Shown piece after piece: positions 11,816-25,080 of a stretch of 64,000 nt of DNA. Made by a program: the position numbers and the translations under genes. Source of the stretch: Bryoerythrophyllum caledonicum (taxonomy: Eukaryota; Streptophyta; Bryopsida; Pottiales; Pottiaceae); contig OZ020516.1 in assembly GCA_963971425.1 (NCBI GenBank), positions 16,170,593-16,234,592 on the forward strand, written 5' to 3'. Within the stretch, counting starts at the first letter, position 1, and each line of letters opens with the position of its first letter. The notes under the pieces were generated by a model, which did no database searches, was not told the origin of the DNA, and worked only from the letters and a program-made list of their open reading frames with translations.

Positions 11816-13019
11816 AGCTAGATTTAACTAATAAAGTATCTTTTTGTGAACAACAAAGGCCTTAAGAAAAAAACTCGAATTATCTTTGGACACTATCGTT
11901 AAATACGCTTGAATTTCACTACCATATCCAAGGTATGGATTTGGGGATTAATATTTCTAAATTTTTTTGCCAAAAGTTTGGGTTTAAAAATAAAGGTTAA
12001 AACTAATTAGAGTAGAAAGATGCTACCCAAAATAGTTCTTGTAGGAAAGTGGGCAATTTGTGCAATCTACCAAGTTTAAAATAATAGATGCATTGTATAC
12101 AATTGACCAGCTTAACTTCCTCTGAGATTTTATTAAAAGTATCTTTTTACAACGCATAAACTCACACTAAGAGAAGTTGAAGTTTCCGAGCACCATGCAA
12201 AAAATACTTTCATTCTTCAAATAAATAAATACATATTTTGAGACTTTTCACTTTACTTTGTTTCTTTTATTCTACTTCAAGAAAACATAACAATCTTTTA
12301 TGTTTGTTGTTTGGATTGAGGTTTTAATAAAAATAGAATTAAATGAAAAATAATAATTTTAGTGTGATTTTGGACCCCTTGTTGTTGTATGATTGTTTTG
12401 GATAGGCTAAACATCTTTAACATACCTAAATATTTATAAGAAGTACCTTATATCATTAAGATTGTGATGGTAAAGAGTGACAACTAAGCCTTTAAGACCT
12501 ACGAGCTCATGAGGCCATAGAGAATCTATAAGTGTAATAGATAATGTAGAACATTTTTCTACACAAAGGGCGCATTTTATCGCAACCCCATGTCACGGAT
12601 ATTATCAAAGTTCACTTGTAAGACTCTTATGCACATCGCATTCGTTGAAAGAACAGAGACTATGCAAGTTATCTCGATTCACAAATGAATTGACGGATGA
12701 ATGAATTGACGGATCCGCTATTTGCATAGTACTTTGAAAATGACCATGACCACCTACTAGCCATTCGTCCCTAAGGGTTAGTATAGTGTCACCCAACATG
12801 TCGCAATTGTCACAAGGTCAAATGTCTGAATGTCCGCATATTCGGATGGCTACAAAAACTGGTCATAACTTACAATTTACATTCCAGAAGAGGAACAATA
12901 AACTCATGCACATGTGTACGGATGAGGTTGCCTTGAGGGCCCAACAACTGATGATCGGCCCCACTAAACAAAAAGTAAATTTGGATGTAATTTTAAAAGT
13001 ATAAATTGGTTCCCAATGT
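11816..13019. other. AT-rich intergenic DNA with one shared fragment
   Basis: About 12045-12135 (GTGGGCAATTTGTGCAAT and onward) recurs in degraded form at about 52025-52115, so it is a fragment of a dispersed repeat. The remainder shows nothing I can name. Confidence 0.5.
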
Positions 13020-13290
13020 AAATGCGTTGGAAACTCTTTAAGGATAGGAGAAACGCATTGGAACCAATGGGGAATGTTGAGGAACGCACTTGGAAACACG
13101 CTGGGGAACTTTGGGGAATACACGGGAACAACATAAGAACTCATTGGGAATGCATCGGAAACATTGTGGGAAACAATTGATAACGTGTTGGGAACTCCAT
13201 GGGAACGAACTGGGAACTCGACGGGAATGCCCCATGAACGCAATGGGATCGAGATGGGAACGCTATGGGAACAAGATGGAAACTCAATAT
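13020..13290. repeat. Degenerate minisatellite built on TGGGAAC
   Basis: The words TGGGAAC, GGGGAA and GGGAAC recur every 10-25 bp across this stretch, with variable spacers such as CATGGGAACGAACTGGGAAC. It lies about 300 bp upstream of the GC-rich RAPTOR leader. The apparent open frames on both strands come from the repetition. Confidence 0.6.
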
Positions 13291-13499
13291 GAACAATGGA
13301 TCATGGATGAATTACCAATATGGTTAAAAAAGGTAAATGAGAAGAGGGTAACCGAATGGTTTGGTTAGGAACCAAATCAGATTTTACCATAAAACTTGTT
13401 TGACCATGAGGAGCCTTACTTGGACTTCTAGGAACCGTATTTGGGAGATGAAGGCCCATTTGGGCATCATGTGGAAAGTGAAGGCCAACACAACAACGT

Positions 13500-14572
13500 G
13501 ACCATGAAAGCCGCCGCCGCAGAAAGTGCCGCTACCAGCCTGCCGCTCCCGCTCCCGCCGCCGCCGCCGCCGACCCGCCGCCCCATATCATAAATCTACC
13601 CCATTCGTAGATTCAACAGCGCCAGTGGCGGCTCTGTCTGTCGGGCGAAACTCCAACTGCCACCGACGGCGACATGGCGCGCGACCGTCGACTGGCGTAG
13701 ATTACCGTCGAGGGGTGTCGATTGCCGTCGTCTCCCGCGCCCGCGCGTGAGAGAGAGGGAGAGAAGGAGCGAGCTCGAGGGCTATGGTGATGTCTGCGCC
13801 TCCAAACCCTTGCGCACCTGCTTTACTCTCCACGCTCGCGTCGCATCTCGCTCCGGGAGCTTACGGCGGCCTGCGTGTGCGCATTTTCATGTCGTATCCC
13901 TCTTTTTCCGTGGTGGCAATTAGGGAGAGCGGCGGTGGAGGGAGCTTCTGTGGAGGTTTTTCCGGTGTTGCGGAGTTGAAATTTTTGAACCGGGAGCTGG
14001 AGGAGAAATTCGGAGGGAATTTGGCCGGGGAACAGTGTCCTTAGTGCATTAGCTCGGTGTTTAGTGGAGTGTTTTCTGCGGCACAGTGGCGAGGTGAGAG
14101 CTTATGGCATCTGGCTCCGTCGTTGAGAGAGGAATTTTGGACTGGTGATCCGGTTTCGTGGATTGCATTTTCTCTGTGTGCTGGTTGCGGCATTGTTTGT
14201 GGAGTGGCGAGAGTGCTTCGGGAGCTTTTGATTCGCTTTGTTGCTGGTTAATTCCGGCTCTGGCTGGAGGCGACCGGGAGGAAGGCGCTCTTTCTCTGTG
14301 GAGGTCTTGGACTCGGAAGAGAGCGGGGAGACGGTGATCAGGTTTTAATGCGAGAGCGTGGAAATGTTTGAACCTCGAGAGCTACGGGCGCCTTGTGTCG
14401 CCTGTTCTTTCGTGCAATGGCGGCCTCCTGATTCGTGAAGGCGGCGGAAGTACTTTAGGCACTTCAGACAGGTAAATGGCGTATCGGAGCACATGAGCTT
14501 GGAGGCGGGAGTGATCCGAGTGTCTGACGTTGATTCAGAAGGACACTGATATGGTGGCTGTAGCAACAGGAA
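13500..14572 (+). promoter_or_regulatory. GC-rich promoter/5' leader region of RAPTOR
   Basis: Composition switches abruptly from AT-rich to GC-rich at about 13500. There is a CCG-type microsatellite at 13550-13585 and a GA-rich tract at 13748-13772 (GAGAGAGAGGGAGAGAAGG), both typical of plant promoter or leader sequence. Several ATGs precede the real start, opening short frames such as 13784-14044, so if transcription starts near 13.6-13.8 kb the mRNA carries upstream ORFs. I cannot place the transcription start or exclude a leader intron. Confidence 0.55.
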
Positions 14573-17500
14573 ATGGCGTTGGGGGATGTAGCAGTTCTGT
14601 GTAGGCAGCGGTCCATGGATAGCATGGGGGGAGGGCACTTAGGTCCTTCCGGTCCGCCGCATCTTGCTGCAGCTCTCCCACAGGAGCTGATTGATGATTT
14701 AGCTAGAAGGAACCAGGTCGAGGATGCGCATCAGCTCGCAGAGGAAGTCGAGGGCCGCTTTGCCAACGATCGCGGGGTGCCGTTTCTTCCCAATGCCTCG
14801 TATCTTTGTGACCTGCGTCATGATGCTGATGAGGCCGCCGTTCCGGCGGCTGAACCCGGCGTTGTTTCAAAGTGGAGGATGAAGGATAGGGTAAGAAACT
14901 GATCCTTTTCAATGATAATTCACTGCATTGTCTGTGTCAGTTCCTTCACGAAGCTCTTTAATTAGTTTTTGGGGTTTTGAGAAGTGTTTCAGCGTTTATG
15001 AATGATGGAACTAAAGAAAATAAGAATAGTAGCTTTGATTGGGTATATTCTAGACTTTGTACTGGAAGGTTTCCTTGGACTTATTGGATACTTACAACTA
15101 TTTGGGCTTATTGAGAAAGTGTCTTGTAAAGCTAGTGATTGAATTCTATTCACTAATTCATGTTCCGCTTTTTCAACGATTCTAAGTTTCATACTCTAGC
15201 ACTTCTGTTTCCGTTATCCATGCGTTAGTTTCTGAAAAGAGAACACATAATTTTATTTTTTTGGAGCAAGTTTGATTGATTACAGAATAGTGGTTGAATG
15301 TAGTAATCGAGCAAGTAAAGAATAATCTCTGGTTAGGGATTTAATCTGGATCAGGGGCTTTTTTAGCAAATTACGTGGTAGTAAATCGATCTTGTTTTAC
15401 ATGTATTGCACATGTATTGCAGATGAAGACGGGATGGGTGGCGTTGTGTATGTGCTTGAATATTGGGGTGGACCCGCCAGATGTTATCAAAATTTCACCA
15501 TGTGCTCGATTGGAATGCTGGATAGGTAATTTGCATGCCATGACCATGTTATCGCATCTTTTTGTTTTCCTTCCTTGTCAAGGTTTGGTCATGATTGTGT
15601 GTCATCATTTAGTTGTTCTTCACGACGTGGCACTGGTTTTCATGGTGAAGTTTCTGTTTATCGCATGAACTGACTCTGGGGGTTCGGTACACTTATCTGT
15701 GTAGAACAAGAATCTGTTTGAAGTAGATCTTATGCTTGGCATGTTGATGCTCTATGAAGTCGCTTGTTTTCCGTGATGATGTTGGGAGACCGCTTCTTAA
15801 TACGCTCTCTTATTTGCAGACCCGTTCTCAACTGCATCTGCGAAAGCCTTGGAGGCAATTGGGAAGAATCTGCAAACTCAGTACGAACGGTGGCAGCCCA
15901 GGGTAAGGAGTGTTTCATGCTATGTCTTGATTTTGGCAGAGTCTACTTGCGAGAAAGTTTACAGAGGTGTCAAGAAATTGACCTGTTGGAATCCTGCGTT
16001 TCTTAATGTATTTTTTTTTGTATGTGTGTGACCATTTGTATTGCTCAACTTTTATCAAATTTATTACCAATGACTTCCCTATGATCTTGTTTGCAGGCAC
16101 GGTACAAAGTTGCTCTAGATCCTACTGTTGAAGAGGTCAAAAAGTTATGCCTAAGTTGCCGGAAAAGTGCCAAGGGCGAAAGGGTTTTGTTTCATTACAA
16201 TGGTCATGGTGTTCCAAGACCGACCATCAATGGGGAGATATGGCTATTCAACAAGGTTGAGATTAAGCTTGCTCTTAATACTTCTAAAATAGATATTAAA
16301 GTTGTTGTGGTATCATGAGTCGATTTGGGCCAAAAGGCCTCACTAATTCAGGTGTTCGTTAATGTTTTAGGGTTACAGTACTCTTAGCGGAATTGATGGA
16401 TAATGATTTGGTGTGAACATATTCTGTATTGCTATTATGACGTGGATATTTCAGATGTGTTTAATTATGTATTTCTATTACTTTGGTCATTATTTTATAT
16501 ATAATTGCAAGAGAATTTTTTTAGCTTTTGCCTGGTCTGATTTCTGTTTTGTGTTTTTTGCAGAATTTTACTCAGTACATTCCACTTTCAGTCTACGAAC
16601 TGGAATCGTGGCTTGGAAATCCATCCATCTATGTACTTGATTGCTCAGCTGCTGGTATGATAGTGAATGCATTCTGTGAGGTACGTGGCTCTTGTTTCTG
16701 TTATACTCAAAACTGTAGAATTCATTCATGACATCGTCAATTAGTTGTGTGATCTGTGATGTCACCGAAAAGTTACAATTTCCATTAGATCTGCTTTCAC
16801 AGAATTGGTATCATCATTTTGTTAGGCCCGCCTCGGAGTAATTCCTGCGCATCACAATATTCACACTCTTTCCATGCTGTTTGTATCAATTTAGTCTCTT
16901 ATATTTCTAGGATTTCATGGAGAATGCCACTAGAAACTCAACTTATACATTTGTATTGAATTGAAACAGCGGCCTGAGTGGGGTTCTAGCAGTGCATCCT
17001 CGACTGCTCTAAATTCTGCGATGAAGGATTGCATATTATTAGCTGCCTGTGGAGCGAATGAAACGCTTCCTCAAGATATGGAGCTGCCAGCTGATGTCTT
17101 CACATCATGTCTCACAACTCCGATCAAAATTGCGTTAAGATGGTAAGTTCAATATCTGGACTTGTGGCAACTTCACTGGCAAGTGCGCAATGTGTTCTGT
17201 GAATTATACGGCTTTTCTCCGCATCCTATCAGTAGGGGTGTCTATCTGCTTGAATCCTATTGACTCTTGACTACGTTCGATGTAGCCGTTATTTTTATTG
17301 CTAGAAATGATGTTGGAAGGCTCTAGTATTTTCTGTTGACTTTTGAGTAACTTATGTCTTCAGCATTTTCGATGATGAAGATCTCAATAACATCCTCATG
17401 GATTGCAAATGACATCTTCCTCTGGTTCAGGTTCTGTCCACGCTCTCTTCTCACTTTGAATCTGGAGCTTATAGACCAGATACCTGGGCGTCAAAACGAT

Positions 17501-20500
17501 CGGAAGACTCCTCTAGGAGAGCTAAATTGGATATTCACAGCTATCACAGACACAATTGCATGGAATGTGCTTCCTCGCGGTAAGTCAGTTGCTGCAGGCT
17601 TTTTATCTGTAATATACTCTGACGCTCATCTTCGGAGCTAGTGTGCAGCCTCTGTTAACTGAAGGCTTAGTCAGTTGTGATGGAATAACGCAGAGCTATT
17701 TCAGCGTTTGTTTCGCCAAGATCTTCTTGTAGCCAGCTTGTTCCGCAATTTCCTGCTGGCCGAGCGCATCATGAGGGCTGCTAACTGCTGTCCACAGTCA
17801 TATCCCCGACTACCTCCCACACATCAGCATCCTATGTGGTATGAGCTTTGTCATACGTTTCCCTGGTGTTTGCATGATAGACGTTTTTGCAATCCGTTTT
17901 TTCGAATTTAGAAGGCGATGTCTTTATTAGTCACTGGAAGTTATGTTCACATACGGAATTTACTGTGTTCCTTGTACAGGCATGCGTGGGATATGGCAGC
18001 TGAAATCTGTCTTTCACAGTTGCCAACATTGCTAAGCGATCCAAGCGCTGAATTCCAGGTACCGGAAAGCAGTAATCACTGTAGCAGAACTTTGTCATCG
18101 AGGTGGTTTCTGATATTGACGTCAACTAGCCCGAGATAGTTCTCACAAATCGGCCCATTTTTTGCGCACGAAATATAATTACTTGAAAGCAGGAATGGTG
18201 ATGTAATAAGTATCGTTCAGACAAACCTTTTCTGCTAAAATGTATGGATGTCCAATTAGATTGGTAGTCATAAAAATTCTGTATCGTTGATGGTTTTGGT
18301 TTTGATATTGCCAGAGACTTCTCAGATCGTTTCTGGTTTGGGGCTTGGCTGAAAAAGGAACTCCGAAGCATGATGTCGATGTTTGGTTGAAAGTTTTTGT
18401 GGCATTTTGAATTAATTGCTTTTCTGCTGAATATACATATCGACAGATAATCAGTTTGAAATACTCATGAAAATTCTTTCATTGGGATGATCTTTGAGTT
18501 TCATATTGCACTTTTAGGCGACTCTTATAGCTGGAAGAGCAGGGGTAACGAATTTGCAGTGATTATAGATGTATATTCATATTTGTTACCTTGTTTTTGT
18601 AGGGCGTAATAGGAGACTAGGTTAACCTTGCAATTGTTTGTCCGTGTTGCAGCCAAGTCCTTTTTTCACAGAGCAATTGACAGCTTTTGAGGTCTGGTTG
18701 GAGCATGGTTCTGGAAGGAAGAAGCCACCTGAGCAGCTTCCTATCGTTCTGCAGGTGAAATGTTGTGTAATTCATTATCACTTAGGCAACATCTGTACTT
18801 GTGAGTTTATGGATGAACGTTAACGCAGAGAGGCCGAATGTGAAGGTTACGATTGTCATTTAGCGTTGATTATCCTATCTACAAGTCTCTGCGTCATGGA
18901 CTATTAACTGGGGTTCCATTCTGGTCTATATCCCAGAAGGCAGCCTTTTTCTTGGACATAGAGTTATGTGTTTACGGTGGAGTTGCTTTTTGTTGTCTTT
19001 GCAGGTGTTACTGAGCCAGTCTCATAGATTTCGTGCTTTGGTGCTCTTGGGTCGATTCTTGGACATGGGAGCGTGGGCTGTGGAATTGGTAACGTTCATT
19101 TCTTTGTCTGGACTTACTGAGGACTTATCATGCCTTTTATTGGACCAGGAAATTGATTCTTTCACTTGAATTAATGTTTTACAGGCTGCTAAATAATCTG
19201 AATGTGGCACTGTTGCTCTATTTGGCCAGGCACTGTCCGTGGGAATATTTCCTTATGTTCTCAAGCTGCTGCAGACAACGGCGACTGATTTACGACAGAT
19301 ACTTGTGTTTATCTGGACCAAGATTTTAGCACTTGACAAGGTATAATTCTCACTCTACAGTGATTTCCTGCCCCATAATAGTCTTGTTCGATAGGTCTTG
19401 CATGTATATGAACTTCTCTTTGATCACTTAGATCAAGGTCCTTCGAAGCCTTTGTCTCTCTGTTCTGCTGCTTCAGAATCTGATTGCTACTCAAACATTT
19501 GTAAGCCTCTAGGATTGTGTCGTGTATTGTCTACGTATGATGAAGAGAATCACCAGGGTTTGAACATTAATCCTGCTAGTGATGTGATATGAATGATTGC
19601 ACTGTAATTAGTTTGGTTTGATGATGGGTGTTATCTCTTTTTAAGCATGCATGCATGGTTCTGATATATGGGTGTTGGATGCAGTCATGCCAAGTTGATC
19701 TTGTCAAAGACGGAGGCCATCAGTACTTTATTCATTTTCTGAATAGCCCCGACATTCATGCAGAGCAGCGAGCCATGGCTGCATTTGTTCTGGCAGTTAT
19801 AGTTGATGGTCACCAACATGGTCAGCAAGCATGTATAGAAGCTGATTTAATTAGCATTTGTCTATCACATATTCAAGCAACTCCGAATGCTTCCGATGGA
19901 CAGACTGAGCCTCTGCTTCTGCAGTGGCTGTGTCTTTGCTTGGGAAAGCTCTGGGATGGGTCCGTTAAGGGAGTATCCATCGCTTTTTTTGAGGATGCAC
20001 CAGCGATTCTCGGAAAAGTTCTTTCTGAACCGCAGCCTGAGGTGAGTGCGGATTGTTTCCAGGACACGTATTTTTTTGAAGTCATCAAACCTATATTTTA
20101 TTTGACACTTTTACTTGAGATTGAGTTGTAATGTCTCGTTCTATTGTTTCTTCCAGGTTCGTGCTGCAGCTGTATATGCGTTGGGGACTCTTGTGAAAGT
20201 AGGTTTACCTTCTGGAGAAGGACCCGACGATGATGTAGATGACGACATTCTAGCTGCGGAGCAAAAGATATCAAGTCTTCTCTTGACAGTGCTGTGTGAT
20301 GGGAGTCCACTTGTTCGTGCTGAGCTTGCTATAGGTAATAATCGAGCTCTACTCATTATCTGGAGAGGGCCTGTGCTACGAAGAAATGTAGTTGTTTGTT
20401 GCTGTGTTTGATGTCTGCATGTTATGAGTGCACGTATGGGAGTGAGATGAAAGTCAGAACTTCTTGCCTTGTCTGAGCGCATCTTTAAGATATTAGTAAG

Positions 20501-22257
20501 AAACGATTCTGTAACATTTAAACTGTTGCAACCTTTTAGTTTTCTTGATGTTCGAATGTTTCATACATTTTTTAGTGGTACGTGTTTTGTGTTTGATATT
20601 GTAGGAACTTGGATTCTTGCTTATTTAGTGAATAGCCTATTCTTTGTAACATTTGTATCATTGTGTTAAATCTTTGTTAATTCTTTGTTCTACTTTGATT
20701 CTGTCCAGGTGATTCTTCCCACCCCACTATTTCTTTCCTACTAATGTTTGCAAACTTTGGGCGATGTTGTTTTTCAGCTATGGCACGTCTAGCATCAAGC
20801 CACAACAGGATGTTCCGACAGGCCGCTGCAGCCTACTTGAAACCGCCATCTCATTCGGCAGTTCTTCCAAGTTACAGAAACCCCGGGTACCCTTATTCTA
20901 CACAGCTCATGTATCCGGGTTCCATTCCAGATGCAGATCAGGGCCTTCAGACTCTTGATGGCGGGACACCGTACCGTTCTGTCTTGCGAATTGTCCGCAG
21001 CAGCGGGTCTTTGGCTGGCTCTCCAGGTACTCATCATTAGCGGACCTTTTGCCGTTCATGCTCCGATTTTTGACAGCTGAAACCTGGTGTGAGGTGCATG
21101 GACATCTGTGAATCATGTTTTTCGTGAAGATGTGGGTTTAAATATCTGTGTTAATCAGTTTTGTGCGGTAACAATGTTCTTAGTGAATGTTAGATTACAA
21201 TATATCTCCGGACTCATCTAGATTAGGATTCTGCCCCAGGTTCTGCAGGGAACTCTCCCTTGTCTGACAATGCGGTGCTAGGAGAGGCTAGCGGCATGGT
21301 TTCCAGCAACGGGGCCAGTCGGTCATGGAGGCGCACAGAAGAAGGAAGTGTGTATGTGCAATGCATCATTGCAGTGTATGCTCTGGCTAGGGACCCTTTT
21401 CCCCGAGTGGCTAGTCATGGTCGAGCAGTTCTGAGGATAGTTGGAGTTGAACCTGCTCAAGTTGTGGTAGCTTCAAAGGCGGGCGGTGTGATTGGCTATG
21501 CACGGAACCCACCCGTAGCTGCGCTTCCTCCTACTCCGCCAATGCCTCGGGTGCTGCATCGGTCTACTTCTTGGGTGGCATCTTCTTCCGGTTAGCTACC
21601 TTCAGAACTCAAATGATCTCTGGAGTTTGTTGTTTCTAAAGCAGGTTTTAGCAGGCTTTCAATAGTTTCTTCAGTGTGTTGATTATGAATTCAGCTCTTT
21701 GAAAGGCGCGTATTGACACAGAAATACTTATTAACATGTGAGCGCCTATACATTTAAACAGGGAACATCGCAAACACTTGGCGCATCACAACCCCGCCTC
21801 CCAGCCCTCCCACTCGTCCGGCGTTACTTGCAGGTTCTACCAGTACTCTTAGGCGTGTGGCATCGATGGACATTGCTACGGCATTGAACGGAGGTTGGGA
21901 TGCTTCCAGACCAGCAGTGCGGTTAGCTGGTGATGTCGTGGCCCACAATACATCATCAGTGCTCAATTCACTCCCACCGGGTCTAGCTGATGCAGCGGGA
22001 ATGTTAGCTTCGGGGTTTTCAGCAGCAGTTACTATGGAGACAGGTCCAGTCGCCCCTGCGCTGCCGGAGTCCACTATTTATAAATGGAGTTGTGGGCACT
22101 TTTCCCGGCCATTGTTAGAACCCTCTCATGATGATGAAGAAGAGATTATTGCTCGCCGGGAAATTAGAGAGAAAGAGGCGCTGAGTGGCATTGCAAGATG
22201 TCAGCATTCAAGTGAGTGTTACTTGGGCCCATTTTAATGTACTCGTGCATTCACGGT

Positions 22258-22288
<31 letters not shown>

Positions 22289-24620
22289 TAGATTGTCTTG
22301 ACCTTCTGAACATGTTAGGTCGAATTTGTGATGGGTCTTGGATTTTCTTTCATTCTTCTCCTTCCCAGTCTTATTTGCGACTTGCTGGGGAGTTTCGATC
22401 GAATGACGTAATTTTAGGGAGTCTTGGCGCTATTGTTTTTAGACTGCGGTTAATCGAACTGAATTGTGACATGTTGGGGATTCGTAGGTGTCAGCAAAGT
22501 GACCGATCAGATTGGCAGTTGGGATACTGGATCCGAAGTCGGAACCAAAGCGGTGCTTTTGCATCCATTCAAGCCTCTTGTCTGCATTGCAGATGACAAT
22601 GAGACGATTAGGTACCTAGTTTACCACTGTTCTTTCGATGTGCTTTAAACAGCTGAGTTTTCTTGTTTTTTCCCATCTGAGCTCTCATCCATTTGACGAG
22701 CTTCACCTATCAACTATCCTTTTTGGGGATTTCTTTTTGGCAGGATATGGGATTATGATCTATGCGAAGTTGTGAACACCTTCGAGAATCATAACACTCC
22801 AGATAAAGGGGTCTCCAAGCTTTGTTTGCTCAACGAGTTGGACGATAGCTTGCTGCTTGTTGGTTCAAGTGAGTTGCTCACATTCTATCATGCGGACTGG
22901 TTTCTGCTAATTGTGTGCCAACGTACACAGTGCGGTCCCCTGTCTGTCCAGTCAGCTCCTGCTCGATATCTGCACTGGTGTAACTGTAAATAGTTGTGTT
23001 TGTGCTATTTTCCATTGCAGCTGTAACGTTCTACCCTTCTTTGTTGCATTAATTTAGGGCTCTTGCTTTATTTTTCATGCACCGCTTATCTTCTTAATGT
23101 GCAATCATCAGTTTCCAGCTGTCCAAATTTTTGTTAACTCTCTCATGATCCTATCGTAGGTGATGGAAGTGTGAGGGTGTGGAAAGACTACACTCAAAAG
23201 GACAAGCATCGCCTTGCAACATCTTGGCAGGCTGTGCAGGGCCACAGACCCGGCGCCCGAGGAATTAATGCCGTGGTGGATTGGCAGCAAATGACGGGTT
23301 ACTTGGTATGTCCTTGGATCGCATCATGACTGTCCTGTTGCTTTCATCTTCTCCGATACAGTGAATCATTCCTATTCACTACTCATGAGCTACTACTTGA
23401 GAGTTCGCATCAATGCTATCCGGTTTATACGCATCAGCTGATTTCTTCTGCATGTGGTATAGTCGCTGTTTATCAGATTTATCTGAAGACATAGTTTGAC
23501 TAAACTCGTTTGGTTATCTTGTGTTTTCCAGTATGCGTCGGGGCAAATCTCGAGTATCATGGCTTGGGATCTTGATCGAGAACAGCTTGCCTCCAGGATC
23601 CCCTCTCATTCCGATAGTTATGTGTCTGCAATGGTAAGTCCTGTGAGATCCTTCGTTGCTGAAGATGTGTTCAAAGGCTGCGAGTATTCACATATTATGG
23701 GTGCGTGTTTTTGCGTGTTCTTTGGACGTCTTGAAGAGAACCCCAATTATAATCTATCATGAGTTCATCGGCTCTGATGGAATCGACTATTTTTCATACT
23801 TCAGCTTCTCATTCACCTCGGTTCACTGAACTCCTGTATTGCAATATTTCAGGCTGCTTGTCAGACGCATCATGCACATGTGATTACCGGCTGTGGAGAT
23901 GGCTCTGTCAAGGTTTATGACATTCGTTCTCGAGAAATGTAAGTACCTAATTTGCGTTTCATTTCCATAAGATTAATATGGGTGTTCATGGTAGTCTAGA
24001 ACTGTAATTCTACCGTTGCATGTATAGGCAGAGGTCGTCTGTGTTTCATTCTCACTACATACTATGCTCATTCATTCGCCATTTATTTGTGTATGCAGGC
24101 TTGTTTGCGCTATGACGCCACACACCACTAAAGTGATGGGGCTGGACTTTCAACCTGGGGCGGATTTCACCAAGGTCAATGTCGTTCTCAGCTCTGTATG
24201 GAAAAGTCGTGTCGCTGGCCGCGGCTGAATTTTCCCTCTGTAGCTGCTGCCTTTGTTTACCCGGAATTCGTGGGCATGCAGATGATCTCCGCATCGCAAG
24301 CCGGGGACCTGAAAATGCTGGACCTGAGAAAGAGCTCGGCGCCGTACCTGGAGGTGGTGGCGCATAGAGGCAGCCTGACCTCCATGGCCGTGCACCGGCA
24401 CGCCCCCGTGATCTCCACCGGATCCGCCAAGCAGCTGATCAAGACGTTCAGCACAAGCGGGGAGCAGCTGAGCATGGTGCGCTACCACAACAGCTTTCTG
24501 GGCCAGCGCATGGGACCGGTCAGTTCCCTGCACTTCCACTCCTACAACGTGTTGCTGGCTGCAGGGGCAGGCGACTCCATGGTCTCCATCTACGCCGGGG
24601 AAAGCATCCAAGGAAGATAG
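14573..24620 (+). CDS. RAPTOR: RAPTOR, scaffold subunit of TOR complex 1
   Basis: RAPTOR presents substrates to the TOR kinase in TORC1, the nutrient-sensing growth complex. I resolve 24 exons with GT-AG ends: 14573-14890, 15423-15525, 15820-15902, 16097-16255, 16564-16680, 16970-17142, 17431-17579, 17694-17838, 17980-18058, 18653-18754, 19005-19088, 19230-19340, 19685-20041, 20157-20334, 20778-21026, 21240-21590, 21762-22211, 22488-22611, 22744-22868, 23160-23305, 23532-23633, 23853-23938, 24099-24174, 24282-24620. They total 4206 nt (1401 aa plus TAG), with all phases consistent. The start is supported by MALGD, as in plant RAPTORs. The N-terminal caspase-like domain shows [11 protein letters not shown] (from about residue 200) and DCSAAG (about 247). 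The middle is HEAT-like; seven-bladed WD40 sequence fills about 1080-1401 ([37 protein letters not shown]). Intact and probably functional. Exon 16 could also start at 21249 (9 nt shorter). Confidence 0.97.
22261..22288. repeat. (GT)n microsatellite in RAPTOR intron 17
   Basis: A run of about 14 GT dinucleotides shortly after the exon 17 donor site. Confidence 0.9.
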
Positions 24621-25080
24621 TCCTCTCCATCTACGACCGGGGCTCCATCCTATCCAAGGCGTTTTGCCCATCAAGTCATAATCGGCGAGGCTCTATCTCT
24701 TGCAGGAGCTGGGCTGATTTCGAACTCACCCCGAGTTTGCATCACTTGGAGCCGCACCCGAGGTGCAGGTCTGTGTCCATACATGATCTCTTTTTTCTAT
24801 TGTTCATCTCCTTGGATCGAGGGGAATATTATTCTTGTTAGAGGAGGGGGAGGGGCAGTTGTATGTCAAAACCGATCTATGTAATTTTGTACATCCATTG
24901 ATTCCTGCTATATTGCAATTGCATCATCGTATGTGCTAAGTTACTAAAGATGTCTCTTTTTGAGTGCCCAATAGATCTCCGCTGTACAGTACATTGCTAA
25001 TATCATACTGGATCCCTAGATGGGATCCAGTTATGAATTTTCCCCCCTGTAAATTTGAATCTGCTCCGCTTGTATTGTCG
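24621..25080 (+). other. RAPTOR 3' UTR and downstream flank
   Basis: Follows the TAG stop. TGTA-rich elements around 24860-24900 (ATGTAATTTTGTACATCC) fit a plant far-upstream polyadenylation signal, so cleavage near 24.9-25.1 kb is likely. The exact site is not determinable from sequence alone. Confidence 0.5.

Noticed and set aside
13526-14251. Separate small genes in the GC-rich region
   Set aside because: The frames are short, show no conserved motif and lie where the RAPTOR leader is expected.
15375-15668. Independent 97-codon gene
   Set aside because: Its first part is RAPTOR exon 2 read on into intron 2.
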